Positions 1-6,415 of a stretch of DNA of 16,329 nucleotides are shown here, piece after piece. The translations under genes were made by a program, and so were the position numbers. The stretch is from Candidatus Altarchaeales archaeon (GTDB lineage: Archaea > Altiarchaeota > Altiarchaeia > IMC4 > QMZM01). The notes below the pieces were generated by a model that made no database searches, had not been told where the DNA came from, and saw nothing but the letters and a program-made list of their open reading frames with translations. The DNA is taken from contig QMZG01000008.1 in NCBI GenBank assembly GCA_003663045.1, positions 1-16,329 on the forward strand, in the 5' to 3' direction. The stretch's first letter is position 1; each line of letters opens with the position of its first letter.

Positions 1-134
1 GAGCAGTTCGAACAAACTTTATAAGCATGTTTTCCCTAATTTTCATTGTAGGTTCCTCCTTCTTTATTACAAAGAAGGGGGAAACTCCTACTTATACATG
101 CAGGTTTTCTACAGAGCCAAATTAATTTGTTAGA
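1..134. other. Leader region with a long imperfect hairpin
   Basis: No gene can be supported here. The first 24 bases could be the end of a plus-strand gene (frame 1 closes with TAA at 22-24), but eight codons are too few to judge. Frame 2 stays open to about base 137 with no recognisable product. A TATA-like stretch (CTTTATAAG) lies at 17-25. Bases 48-91 form an inverted repeat: GTAGG at 48-52 and CCTCCTTCTTT before a 5-base loop (66-70), answered by AAAGAAGGGGG and CTCCTAC. It lies just downstream of the minus-strand gene ending at 135, so it could be a 3' structure of that mRNA, or part of a small RNA from the TATA-like site. Confidence 0.4.
48..91. repeat. Inverted repeat (hairpin), 5-base loop
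   Basis: The left arm 48-65 and right arm 71-91 pair over most of their length, with a short bulge between the outer GTAGG/CCTAC pairing and the inner purine/pyrimidine stem. The inner arms (CCTTCTTT against AAAGAAGG) are perfectly complementary. Archaeal termination depends mainly on U-tracts rather than hairpins, so a terminator role is only a guess. Confidence 0.55.
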
Positions 135-341
135 TTATTTCTTTTTTGACTTCATCAAAAATGCAAGTGCAATTCCATTCATACTACCTCTGATGTCCTT
201 GAACTCATTTTCACTCATCCGCAAATGGTGACCCTCTGAGACCACAACATATTCCCTGCTTTGTGGATCGAAGAAGAGATCAATATTTCTGACCATGTTT
301 AGATTATTATGAATACTAAAATAAATACTTCTTGTTTTCAA
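135..341 (-). CDS. Small hypothetical protein, last gene of the glycosylase/DUF504 cluster
   Basis: I do not recognise this protein. It is small and charged with a lysine-rich end (MKSKKK). It has a beta-rich middle (NIDLFFDPQSREYVVV) and no signal peptide or obvious membrane helix. The start chosen is TTG at 341-339. It overlaps the stop of the DUF504 gene in a TTGA, and a purine-rich Shine-Dalgarno match (AGGAGGGG) sits just before it, so translation is probably coupled. That gives 68 residues. An upstream ATG at 377 would overlap the DUF504 gene by 40 bases, and an internal ATG at 296 would give 53 residues. The tight packing makes a real gene likely. Its function is unknown. Confidence 0.5.
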   Translation of the reverse strand: MKTRSIYFSIHNNLNMVRNIDLFFDPQSREYVVVSEGHHLRMSENEFKDIRGSMNGIALAFLMKSKKK

Positions 342-622
342 CCCCTCCTCCTCTCCCAAACAACCCTCCCTTTCCATTCAATCTTTCTTATCCTGTGCAT
401 GGGAATCAAATTATCCCCAATCCTTAAGAAATCCCCCTCCAGTTCAATCTCCGAGAAATTTACCTTTGACAATCTCCCCGAAATCCTGTCCAGATAAAAA
501 ACATCAAATTCCTCCCGCTTCAACCCAGGATCCCACTTGATCCTGTTCAGTGCATCCTTCTCCATCACTTCCTTTTTGAAGGTTTCCATAGAATCAACCC
601 TTTTCATTTCACACACTAACAT
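338..622 (-). CDS. DUF504 / MJ1316 RNA cyclic-group end recognition domain protein
   Basis: This is a protein of about 94 residues. The core has the family pattern: ALNRIKWDP near the start, a central FDVFYLDR strand, then IPMHRIRKIEWKGRVVWERR at the C terminus. This matches the archaeal UPF0248/DUF504 family (Pfam MJ1316), predicted from its fusions to RNA ligase-type and RNA-repair proteins to recognise 2',3'-cyclic phosphate RNA ends. No enzymatic residue can be pointed to. The start chosen is ATG at 622, which overlaps the glycosylase stop as TGATG. A TTG one codon upstream and ATGs at 610 and further in are alternatives; family members usually begin close to the LNRIKW motif, so the first 20 or so residues may not be translated. 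It is co-directional and coupled with the DNA glycosylase upstream, but the two functions have no obvious link. Confidence 0.8.
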   Translation of the reverse strand: MLVCEMKRVDSMETFKKEVMEKDALNRIKWDPGLKREEFDVFYLDRISGRLSKVNFSEIELEGDFLRIGDNLIPMHRIRKIEWKGRVVWERRRG

Positions 623-1272
623 CAATTTGGACCTTCACATACCTCTTTGACAGGACATTCATCACACAGTGGCTTTGTTTTGCAATATTCCTTCCCAAGT
701 CTGACGAGAAGGGCATGGAATTCATTATATAGCCTTACATTCCTTGGCAGATTTTCCTCAAAAAATTTTTTAAGATCCTCGTAGTTTATATCATCATCGA
801 CTAAACCAATTCTGGAAAAGATTCTCTTTGTATATGCGTCAACAACGAAACTGGGCTTATTTGCAGCATAAAGAACAATTGAGTCTGCAGTCTCAGGACC
901 AATACCCCATATGGAAAGAAGTTCATTTCGAAGTTTTTCGTGAGGCTGATTTAGCATCAATTTGAGATTTCCATCGTAATTCTCGAATAAGAAATTTACA
1001 AATTCTTTAAGCTTCCTTGCCTTGGCATTGAAGTAGCCAGCAGGCCTGATAAGTTTTTTGAGTTTAGATTCCTTTGTCTTGTATATCCCCTCTGGATTTA
1101 AGAGATTCTCAACCCTGAGATTTTCTATCGCTAACTCGACATTTTTCCATGCCGCCGCCTGGGTGAGAATTGCCCCAACAATTACCTCAAACTCCGTTTC
1201 GGCTGGCCACCAGTGCTGCTCTCCAAATTTTTTAAATAGAATGTTATAGATTTCCAATAAATTTTTCCTCAT
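622..1272 (-). CDS. HhH-GPD DNA glycosylase, endonuclease III / MagIII-like, with Fe-S cluster
   Basis: This 216-residue protein of the endonuclease III superfamily would excise damaged bases from DNA. Visible features are the family signature FGEQHWWPAETEFEVIVGAI (16-35), a helix-hairpin-helix SIWGIGPETADSI (about 120-132), the catalytic Asp145 in VVDAYTKRIF, and four C-terminal cysteines (197, 203, 206, 212) for a 4Fe-4S cluster. The Lys that makes E. coli Nth a lyase (LPGVGRKTA) is replaced by Glu127, as expected for a monofunctional glycosylase. The WWPxE start, YNEFHALLV and VDAYTKRIF resemble the HP0602/MagIII branch, which removes 3-methyladenine, so an alkylation-repair role is more likely than thymine-glycol removal. 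The first cysteine spacing is C-X5-C, one shorter than the usual X6. GGGT upstream of the ATG at 1272 is a modest ribosome-binding match. Confidence 0.88.
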   Translation of the reverse strand: MRKNLLEIYNILFKKFGEQHWWPAETEFEVIVGAILTQAAAWKNVELAIENLRVENLLNPEGIYKTKESKLKKLIRPAGYFNAKARKLKEFVNFLFENYDGNLKLMLNQPHEKLRNELLSIWGIGPETADSIVLYAANKPSFVVDAYTKRIFSRIGLVDDDINYEDLKKFFEENLPRNVRLYNEFHALLVRLGKEYCKTKPLCDECPVKEVCEGPN

Positions 1273-1365
1273 ATTACCCTATCATTTTCAGCATGATACA
1301 TGCAGATAAGAACAAAATCAAAATCAGAAAAAACACTGGAAAGATTTTGATTTTTCATTCTTAAT

Positions 1366-1394
1366 CCATATATTATTGGGATCAGAAAAGTAAA
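1366..1394 (+). promoter_or_regulatory. TATA box for the SagB-type nitroreductase gene, likely leaderless
   Basis: CATATATTA at about 1367-1375 is centred some 25 bases before the ATG at 1395. That is the distance expected between an archaeal TATA box and the transcription start, so the mRNA probably begins at or next to the ATG. No Shine-Dalgarno sequence precedes the ATG, consistent with a leaderless transcript. The 122 bases between the divergent genes (1273-1394) hold nothing else certain apart from a short palindrome, GCATGATACATGC, at 1291-1303. Confidence 0.45.
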
Positions 1395-2114
1395 ATGGAT
1401 AAAACAGAATTTTTGGTTTTATTTTTAATTGCAATAGTTTCAATTGCAGTAGTATTCCAGATTTTCGATATTTTATTAAAAGAGAAAGGAAAAGATAATA
1501 ATAAGATGATGAAAAATCAAGATTTGATAAAACTTCCCGAGCCAAGATATGAAAGTGATACCTGTGTAGAGGAAGCCATTCTTAGAAGGAGGTCTGTTAG
1601 AAGCTACAGGGATGAGGCACTCTCTCTGAAGGAAATTTCACAGATCCTTTGGGCTGCCCAGGGTATTACTGAGAAACGGGGATATAAGAGAGCGGCACCA
1701 TCTGCTGGCGCCACCTATCCCTTGGAGATCTATGTTGTTGTGGGGAAATTAGAGGGAATTGCCCCTGGAATTTATCATTATATACCAAAGGAACATTCTC
1801 TAAAAAGAACCATATCCGGTGACTATAGAAAGAGATTGACAGATGCGGCATTGGGTCAGTCTTTTGTAGAAGATGCCCCCATTGATCTGGTTTTTTGTGC
1901 CGTCTATGAGAGAACCACTTCCAGATATGGAGAACGCGGCATTAAATATGTGCATATGGAGGCGGGTCATGCAGCCCAGAATGTTTACTTGCAGTGTCAG
2001 AGCCTTGATTTGGGAACGGTAGTTGTTGGAGCATTTAATGATAATAAAATGAAGAAGATTCTGAATCTGGAGAAGGAAGAGCCGCTGTATGTAATGCCTG
2101 TGGGTAGAATATAA
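1395..2114 (+). CDS. SagB-type nitroreductase-family flavoprotein with N-terminal membrane anchor
   Basis: This is a 239-residue protein of the FMN-dependent nitroreductase superfamily, closest to the SagB-like dehydrogenase branch. Residues 6-28 are a hydrophobic helix (FLVLFLIAIVSIAVVF), followed by a basic linker and then the enzyme domain. RRRSVRSYRDEALSLKEISQ (64-83) is the phosphate-binding and first-helix signature. APSAGATYPLEIY supplies residues typically near the flavin, GIYHY follows, and the protein ends in the family-typical PVGRI, so it is complete. SagB proteins with azole-forming partners oxidise thiazolines or oxazolines in peptides. No cyclodehydratase or precursor peptide is seen here, so a stand-alone redox role at the membrane is more likely, and the substrate is unknown. 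The next gene starts 43 bases after its stop. Confidence 0.85.
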   Translation: MDKTEFLVLFLIAIVSIAVVFQIFDILLKEKGKDNNKMMKNQDLIKLPEPRYESDTCVEEAILRRRSVRSYRDEALSLKEISQILWAAQGITEKRGYKRAAPSAGATYPLEIYVVVGKLEGIAPGIYHYIPKEHSLKRTISGDYRKRLTDAALGQSFVEDAPIDLVFCAVYERTTSRYGERGIKYVHMEAGHAAQNVYLQCQSLDLGTVVVGAFNDNKMKKILNLEKEEPLYVMPVGRI

Positions 2115-2157
2115 AAAAGGGTGCATTTTTATTTTAATAAATTATGTACAACTTAAT

Positions 2158-3600
2158 ATGAAAAAAATCTATCCCGTTTTGATTTTGGCTTTAGTACTGG
2201 TATTTTCTGGTTGTATCGAAGATGTCCTGAAGGAAACAATCACTTCTACTACAATAGAGGCTACTACGATCACTACTACTGTGACCACCACTTCTATCCG
2301 GGCAGAAATAGAATTTATAGAGCAGAGGGTGGAGTATGATCTTGTTGGGCATCTCACTGAAATCAACGGAAAGCTGTCTTATTGGGCGAAAAAAGATAAT
2401 AAGGAATTTATCGTCTATGATGGCAAGGAAGGTAAGAGGTATGATGATGTTAGTTATCCTAAAGAGATCAACGGAAAGTTGGCTTATGTGGCAAAAGAAG
2501 GAAACAAATGGTTTATCGTCTATGATGGCAAGGAAGGTAAGAGGTATGATTATGTTTATTCCCCTGAAGAGATCAATGGAAAGATGGCTTATAAGGCAGA
2601 AGAGGGAGGCAGGCGGTTTATCGTCTATGATGGTAAAGAAGGCAATAGGTATGATGATGTTTATTCCCTTGAAGAGATCAACGGAAAGTTGGCTTATGTG
2701 GCAGAAGAGGGAGGCAGGCGGTTTATCGTCTATGATGGCAAGGAAGGTAAGAGGTATGATAATGTCGAATGGCCTACAGAGATCAACGGAAAGTTGGCTT
2801 ATGTGGCAAAAGAAGGAAACAAATGGTTTATCGTCTATGATGGTAAAGAAGGAAAGAGGTATGATCACGTTGGAACTCCTACAGAATCTCCTACAGAGAT
2901 CAATGGAAAGCTGGCTTATAGGGCAAAAGAAGGAAACAAATGGTTTATCGTCTATGATGGTAAAGAAGGCAAGAGGTATGATTATGTTAGTTATCCTAAA
3001 GAGATCAACGGAAAGTTGGCTTATGTGGCAAAAGAAGGAAACAAATGGTTTATCGTCTATGATGGTAAAGAAGGCAAGAGGTATGATTATGTTTATTCCC
3101 CTGCTGAAGAGATCAATGGAAAGTTGGCTTATGTGGCAGAAGAGGGAGGCAGGCGGTTTATCGTCTATGATGGCAAGGAAATTGGCAAGAACTATGATGA
3201 TGCCGAATCGCCTACAGAGATCAACGGAAAGTTGGCTTATGTGGCAAAAAAAGATAACAAGGAATTTATCGTCTATGATGGTAAAGAAGGCAAGAGGTAT
3301 GATCTCGTTAGTTCTCCTAAAGAGATCAACGGAAAGCTGGCTTATGTAGCAGGAGAAGGGGGCAAGCGGTTTATCGTCTATGATGGTAAAGAAGGTAAGG
3401 GGTATGATTATGTTGAGTATCTCACTGAAATCAACGGAAAGTTGGCTTATTGGGCAAAAGAAGGAGACAAGCAGTTTATCGTCTATGATGGTAAAGAGGG
3501 CAAGAAGTATGGTGATGTTTTATCCTCTATCGAGGTTAACGGAAAGTTGGTCTTTGCTGCAAAGAAAAATGATGTATGGTACATAGTGAGGGAAAAATAG
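2158..3600 (+). CDS. Lipoprotein with twelve propeller-like 35-residue repeats
   Basis: This is a 480-residue extracytoplasmic lipoprotein. Residues 1-19 are a signal peptide with a lipobox ending FSGC (lipidated Cys19). Residues 27-47 are a Thr/Ser-rich spacer. From residue 68 come eleven full repeats plus a shorter twelfth, unit EINGKLAYVAKEGNKWFIVY followed by DGKEGKRYDxV and a variable end. Unit 5 carries a 4-residue insertion; units 7 and 8 carry one extra residue each. A YDLV before unit 1 and the missing end of unit 12 suggest circular closure of the kind beta-propellers use. The NGKLAYVA and YDxV pattern resembles TolB/PD40-like and WG-type repeats. Function is unknown; surface binding or scaffolding is an inference. 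AT-rich sequence at 2126-2144 could hold its own TATA box. Confidence 0.85.
   Translation: MKKIYPVLILALVLVFSGCIEDVLKETITSTTIEATTITTTVTTTSIRAEIEFIEQRVEYDLVGHLTEINGKLSYWAKKDNKEFIVYDGKEGKRYDDVSYPKEINGKLAYVAKEGNKWFIVYDGKEGKRYDYVYSPEEINGKMAYKAEEGGRRFIVYDGKEGNRYDDVYSLEEINGKLAYVAEEGGRRFIVYDGKEGKRYDNVEWPTEINGKLAYVAKEGNKWFIVYDGKEGKRYDHVGTPTESPTEINGKLAYRAKEGNKWFIVYDGKEGKRYDYVSYPKEINGKLAYVAKEGNKWFIVYDGKEGKRYDYVYSPAEEINGKLAYVAEEGGRRFIVYDGKEIGKNYDDAESPTEINGKLAYVAKKDNKEFIVYDGKEGKRYDLVSSPKEINGKLAYVAGEGGKRFIVYDGKEGKGYDYVEYLTEINGKLAYWAKEGDKQFIVYDGKEGKKYGDVLSSIEVNGKLVFAAKKNDVWYIVREK
2359..3597 (+). repeat. Tandem in-frame 105-base repeats (12 units) inside the lipoprotein gene
   Basis: The unit is 35 codons (36 in units 7 and 8, 39 in unit 5, 22 in the last). 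Blocks such as TTTATCGTCTATGATGG recur nearly unchanged in units 1 to 11, including at synonymous positions. Variation is concentrated after YDxV and between EGN-KW and EGG-RR versions. Units 2, 5, 6 and 7 share one version (KEGNKW) and units 3, 4 and 8 another (EEGGRR). Such DNA-level sameness points to recent duplication or gene conversion. Confidence 0.9.
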
Positions 3601-3621
3601 ATGGGCATTTGATGATTAAAC

Positions 3622-5523
3622 TTATACTAATCTTATCGTATCCAGATTCTGTGGCGCACTTGCATCAAAGCCGAACATCTCATTTAATGTAGAAGCAAGA
3701 TTCAATGCCTTTTTCTCCTCACCATGAACTATCAATGCCCTTTTAGGCTTGGGGTAAATCTTCTTGCAATAACCCAAAAGCTGTCTTCTATCTGCATGTC
3801 CAGAAAATCCATCTATGGTTTTTACCTGCATGTTTATCTTTAATGCGGTAGTTCTTCCGTCCTTTTCTATTGGCAATTCAGAAATGCCATTCTGTATTCT
3901 CCTTCCCAAAGTGCCTTCAGACTGATAACCAACAAAGGCCAATGTATTCTTTGGATCCTCAGCAAAATTCTTAAAATATTCTAATGAAGGTCCCCCAGTC
4001 ATCATTCCAGAAGTAGCTAGAATTACACAACCCTCCTTAGATTCAATTATGCTCTGTCTCTCCTTTGCCTTCACCCTTTCAAATGTTTCTGCTAAAAATG
4101 GGTTATATCCATTGAAAATTCTGTGGCGAATATGCCTTTTTAGATACTCTGGATAGGATGTATGAATGGCAGTGGCTTCCCAGATCATTCCATCCAGAAA
4201 TACCGGAACCTCTAGTTCGCCGTATCTGTAGTAATTTTCTAACACCATCATCACCTCCTGAGATCTTCCCACAGAGAATACTGGAACCAGAACCTTACCT
4301 TTATTTTTCACGGTTTCCTGAATGGTATGTATGAGTATCCTCTCTGCATCTCTCCTATGTGGCTGTATATCATATCTCCCACCATAGGTGCTCTCCATGA
4401 TCAGGGTCTCTACTCTGGGAAATTCATAATTTGCCGCTTCTAAGAGACGCGTATCCCCAAACTTTATGTCTCCCGTATAGACAATATTGTGAAGACCCTC
4501 ACCTATATGTAAATGAACTACTGACGAACCAAGAATGTGACCGGCATCATACAGAGTAACGCGCATATCTGGAGTGATATCAGCTACCTCTTCGTATTCC
4601 AGTGGAATTGTATGCTTCACCATGTTCTGTATCTCCTTTGAAGAATAGGGGAGTTCTCTATCCTCTCTTTCCCCTATCTCTACCGCATCTAACTGAAGCA
4701 GGGTCATTAAATCTCTAGTGGGTTCCGTACAATATACTGGGCCAGAGTAGCCATATTTATAGAGATAAGGCAGAAATCCGACATGATCCAGATGGGCATG
4801 AGATATTACCACAGCATCCAATCTTTCTATTTCTAATTTCGCCGCCCTGAAATCCGGAAATCTATCTGTTCCAGAGGCGGCCGTATTTATCCCACAGTCT
4901 ACAAGGATATTGCTCTCTGGTGTCTGTAGTAAGAAACATGACCTGCCAACCTCTCTCGCTCCACCCAATGGAGTGATCCTTATCCAGTCACATTCGGCAT
5001 CTGGTTTTCTATATATCTTTCTTCCCACGGCCCTTAAAATCTTTTGCCTTTCCCCACTACTCTCATACAACACCTTTCTAATGCCCCTTATTGTTTCGGA
5101 CTCGAGGGGAGGTTTTCTCAACAACTTGGGATTCCAGTTTGTTTTCTTAGTTATCTCATCCAGGGTTGTTCCCTGCTTTCCTATAACTAAGCCTAATTTT
5201 TCGGCCTCTATATGAATCTCCTCAAAATTGGGATCAAAATATACCCCAGAGATATTCGCCTCCTTTGGAATTATTTCCTCCACAACCTTCTTGGCTTTTT
5301 CTGGCTCCATTAAATCCACTGGGACCGCCCTAATGACTATCCTCTTTTTCAGTATTGTAGCAAGGTTTCTTACCTCCTCATTGTGCTCTATAAAGAATAG
5401 GAGATCATTAGTATAGAGAACTATCTTTGGTCCCTCCAGATCTATCTTCACTATCTTTCCCTCGGGGGCATTCTCTCTTATGATCTGTTTAATATCCTTA
5501 AATTCCAAGAAACCCACCTCCAT
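3622..5523 (-). CDS. fttA: Archaeal CPSF1 / FttA, KH-domain beta-CASP ribonuclease and transcription termination factor
   Basis: This is the archaeal homologue of CPSF73, which cleaves RNA after U-rich tracts and terminates transcription genome-wide. The order is typical: an N-terminal KH-like part (about 1-70), a second KH with VIGKQGTTLDEIT (about 116-127 counted from a TTG at 5532), then a metallo-beta-lactamase core with the zinc motif HAHLDHVGFLP (245-255). This is followed by ESTYGG, the beta-CASP insertion, ATSGMMTGGPSLEYF, GFSGHADRRQL and VHGEEKKAL. Length is as expected (about 630). ATG at 5523 sits about 27 bases from a TATA-like GATATTAATC (5545-5554), suiting a leaderless start. 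However, GGAGGTG at 5522-5516 lies 7 bases before TTG 5508, so a 628-residue form is equally plausible. It lies downstream of the proteasome gene, 134 bases away. Confidence 0.95.
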   Translation of the reverse strand: MEVGFLEFKDIKQIIRENAPEGKIVKIDLEGPKIVLYTNDLLFFIEHNEEVRNLATILKKRIVIRAVPVDLMEPEKAKKVVEEIIPKEANISGVYFDPNFEEIHIEAEKLGLVIGKQGTTLDEITKKTNWNPKLLRKPPLESETIRGIRKVLYESSGERQKILRAVGRKIYRKPDAECDWIRITPLGGAREVGRSCFLLQTPESNILVDCGINTAASGTDRFPDFRAAKLEIERLDAVVISHAHLDHVGFLPYLYKYGYSGPVYCTEPTRDLMTLLQLDAVEIGEREDRELPYSSKEIQNMVKHTIPLEYEEVADITPDMRVTLYDAGHILGSSVVHLHIGEGLHNIVYTGDIKFGDTRLLEAANYEFPRVETLIMESTYGGRYDIQPHRRDAERILIHTIQETVKNKGKVLVPVFSVGRSQEVMMVLENYYRYGELEVPVFLDGMIWEATAIHTSYPEYLKRHIRHRIFNGYNPFLAETFERVKAKERQSIIESKEGCVILATSGMMTGGPSLEYFKNFAEDPKNTLAFVGYQSEGTLGRRIQNGISELPIEKDGRTTALKINMQVKTIDGFSGHADRRQLLGYCKKIYPKPKRALIVHGEEKKALNLASTLNEMFGFDASAPQNLDTIRLV

Positions 5524-5544
5524 CAAGTTCAAAAAATTTTTGAA

Positions 5545-5554
5545 GATTAATATC
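5545..5554 (-). promoter_or_regulatory. TATA-like element for fttA
   Basis: GATATTAATC on the minus strand is centred about 27 bases upstream of the ATG at 5523. With 134 bases separating psmB and fttA, a separate promoter for fttA is plausible, though read-through from psmB is not excluded. Confidence 0.35.
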
Positions 5555-5578
5555 TTTCATCTAAATTCCACACTGAAG

Positions 5579-5591
5579 TAAAAATAAAAAC
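5579..5591 (-). terminator. U-tract candidate terminator of psmB
   Basis: On the minus strand this reads GTTTTTATTTTTA, about 75 bases after the psmB stop. Runs of U in the transcript are the usual archaeal termination signal. It precedes the fttA TATA-like element, as expected if the two genes are separate units. Confidence 0.35.
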
Positions 5592-5666
5592 TGTAGTTAG
5601 ATTAAAAATCAACAGACTAAATAGATTACCTAACCCAATCCAAAGGATTAATCAAAGATTAATCAT

Positions 5667-6296
5667 CTATTTTTTTGAAATTTTCTTGAGGTATTCATCT
5701 ACCTCCTCATCTTTGTATTCCTTAAAGCCCTCTTCTGTTATAGTTACCAGATTTATACCATCCCCCGTAGCGGTGTCTCTTCCCATAGCAGAAGTCATTG
5801 CTTTTAGTGCAATGGGGATATTCTCCTCCACATTCCTTTCTTCTGAATATTCCAGTTCTAAAACACCATATGCCATGGGGGATCCAGAACCTGAAGCCGC
5901 CATCTTTTCTTCAATTAAGCCACCTATCGGATCTAGAGTAAAAAGGGTAGCCTTCTCATCCATGCCACCAACCAAAACCTGAACCAAATAGGGGAAGACC
6001 TTACTTCCCTGAAGGATGTTTGCCATTAAAGTAGCAACCGCCTTAGCAGACATCTTCTCTTTGTTATTCATTTCGTATAATGCTGCTTCTGCCTGCATCA
6101 ATCTCATAAGGGCTTCGGCATCACCTACCGAACCGGCAACAGTCGCTCCTACAATATCATTTATCTTGAAGGCTTTCTTTGCCCTCTTACTCGCTACGAA
6201 GGTTCCCCAAGATGCCCTTTTGTCCGTAACAAATACTATCCCGTTACTACAGGTCAATCCAATTGTTGTAGTTCCTTTCAGGATTTTTGATTCCAA
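5667..6296 (-). CDS. psmB: Proteasome beta subunit
   Basis: This is the 209-residue catalytic beta subunit of the archaeal 20S proteasome, an N-terminal threonine protease. The propeptide MESKILKG is followed by the mature start TTTIGLTCSNGIVFVTDKRA. In mature numbering the catalytic Thr1, Asp17 (TDKRA) and Lys33 (KRAKK) are present, as are the conserved SGSGSPMAYGVLE and RDTATGDG blocks with the supporting Ser and Asp. The size is normal and nothing is missing. The start is TTG at 6296, with GAGG 8 bases upstream; no in-frame ATG lies nearby, so TTG is well supported. The alpha subunit and the regulatory ATPase are not in the window. Archaeal psmB genes are often near RNA-processing genes, and fttA follows here. 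Confidence 0.96.
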   Translation of the reverse strand: MESKILKGTTTIGLTCSNGIVFVTDKRASWGTFVASKRAKKAFKINDIVGATVAGSVGDAEALMRLMQAEAALYEMNNKEKMSAKAVATLMANILQGSKVFPYLVQVLVGGMDEKATLFTLDPIGGLIEEKMAASGSGSPMAYGVLELEYSEERNVEENIPIALKAMTSAMGRDTATGDGINLVTITEEGFKEYKDEEVDEYLKKISKK

Positions 6297-6363
6297 AGAA
6301 ATCGCCTCAATCTTATATCTAAATTTAATTTGAGAATTAAACTCATAATTATTATTGAATTAC

Positions 6364-6373
6364 TTATATAAAA
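6364..6373 (-). promoter_or_regulatory. TATA box for psmB
   Basis: The minus strand reads TTTTATATAAG here, close to the archaeal consensus. It would place transcription initiation near 6340 and give a leader of about 45 bases that contains the GAGG ribosome-binding site at 6308-6305. A second TATA-like AGATATAAG lies closer to the gene, at about 6312-6320, but would leave no room for the ribosome-binding site. Confidence 0.5.
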
Positions 6374-6415
6374 AGCAATTTCAGAAATAAAAATTAAAAT
6401 AGCCCTTGTCAGTCT

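Noticed and set aside
1324..1545. Minus-strand frame overlapping the start of the nitroreductase gene
   Set aside because: It is AT-rich, has no motif, and covers the promoter and membrane anchor of a recognised gene.
1395..2114. Azole-peptide (thiazole/oxazole) natural product cluster based on the SagB-like protein
   Set aside because: No YcaO/cyclodehydratase, precursor peptide or transporter is adjacent; the neighbours are a lipoprotein and a DNA glycosylase.
2336..3349. Long open frame (337 codons) in another plus-strand frame across the repeat region, and a 225-codon minus-strand frame over 2191-2868
   Set aside because: Both stay open only because the 105-base repeat happens to lack stops in those frames. 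The composition is low-complexity, and the lipoprotein frame has the signal peptide and propeller pattern.
2359..3597. CRISPR-like array of regular repeats
   Set aside because: The unit is 105 bases and coding in frame, there are no unique spacers, and no cas genes are nearby. It is an intragenic tandem repeat.
4910..6333. Plus-strand frames opposite fttA and psmB
   Set aside because: They are shadows of strongly recognised genes, with no start signals or family features.
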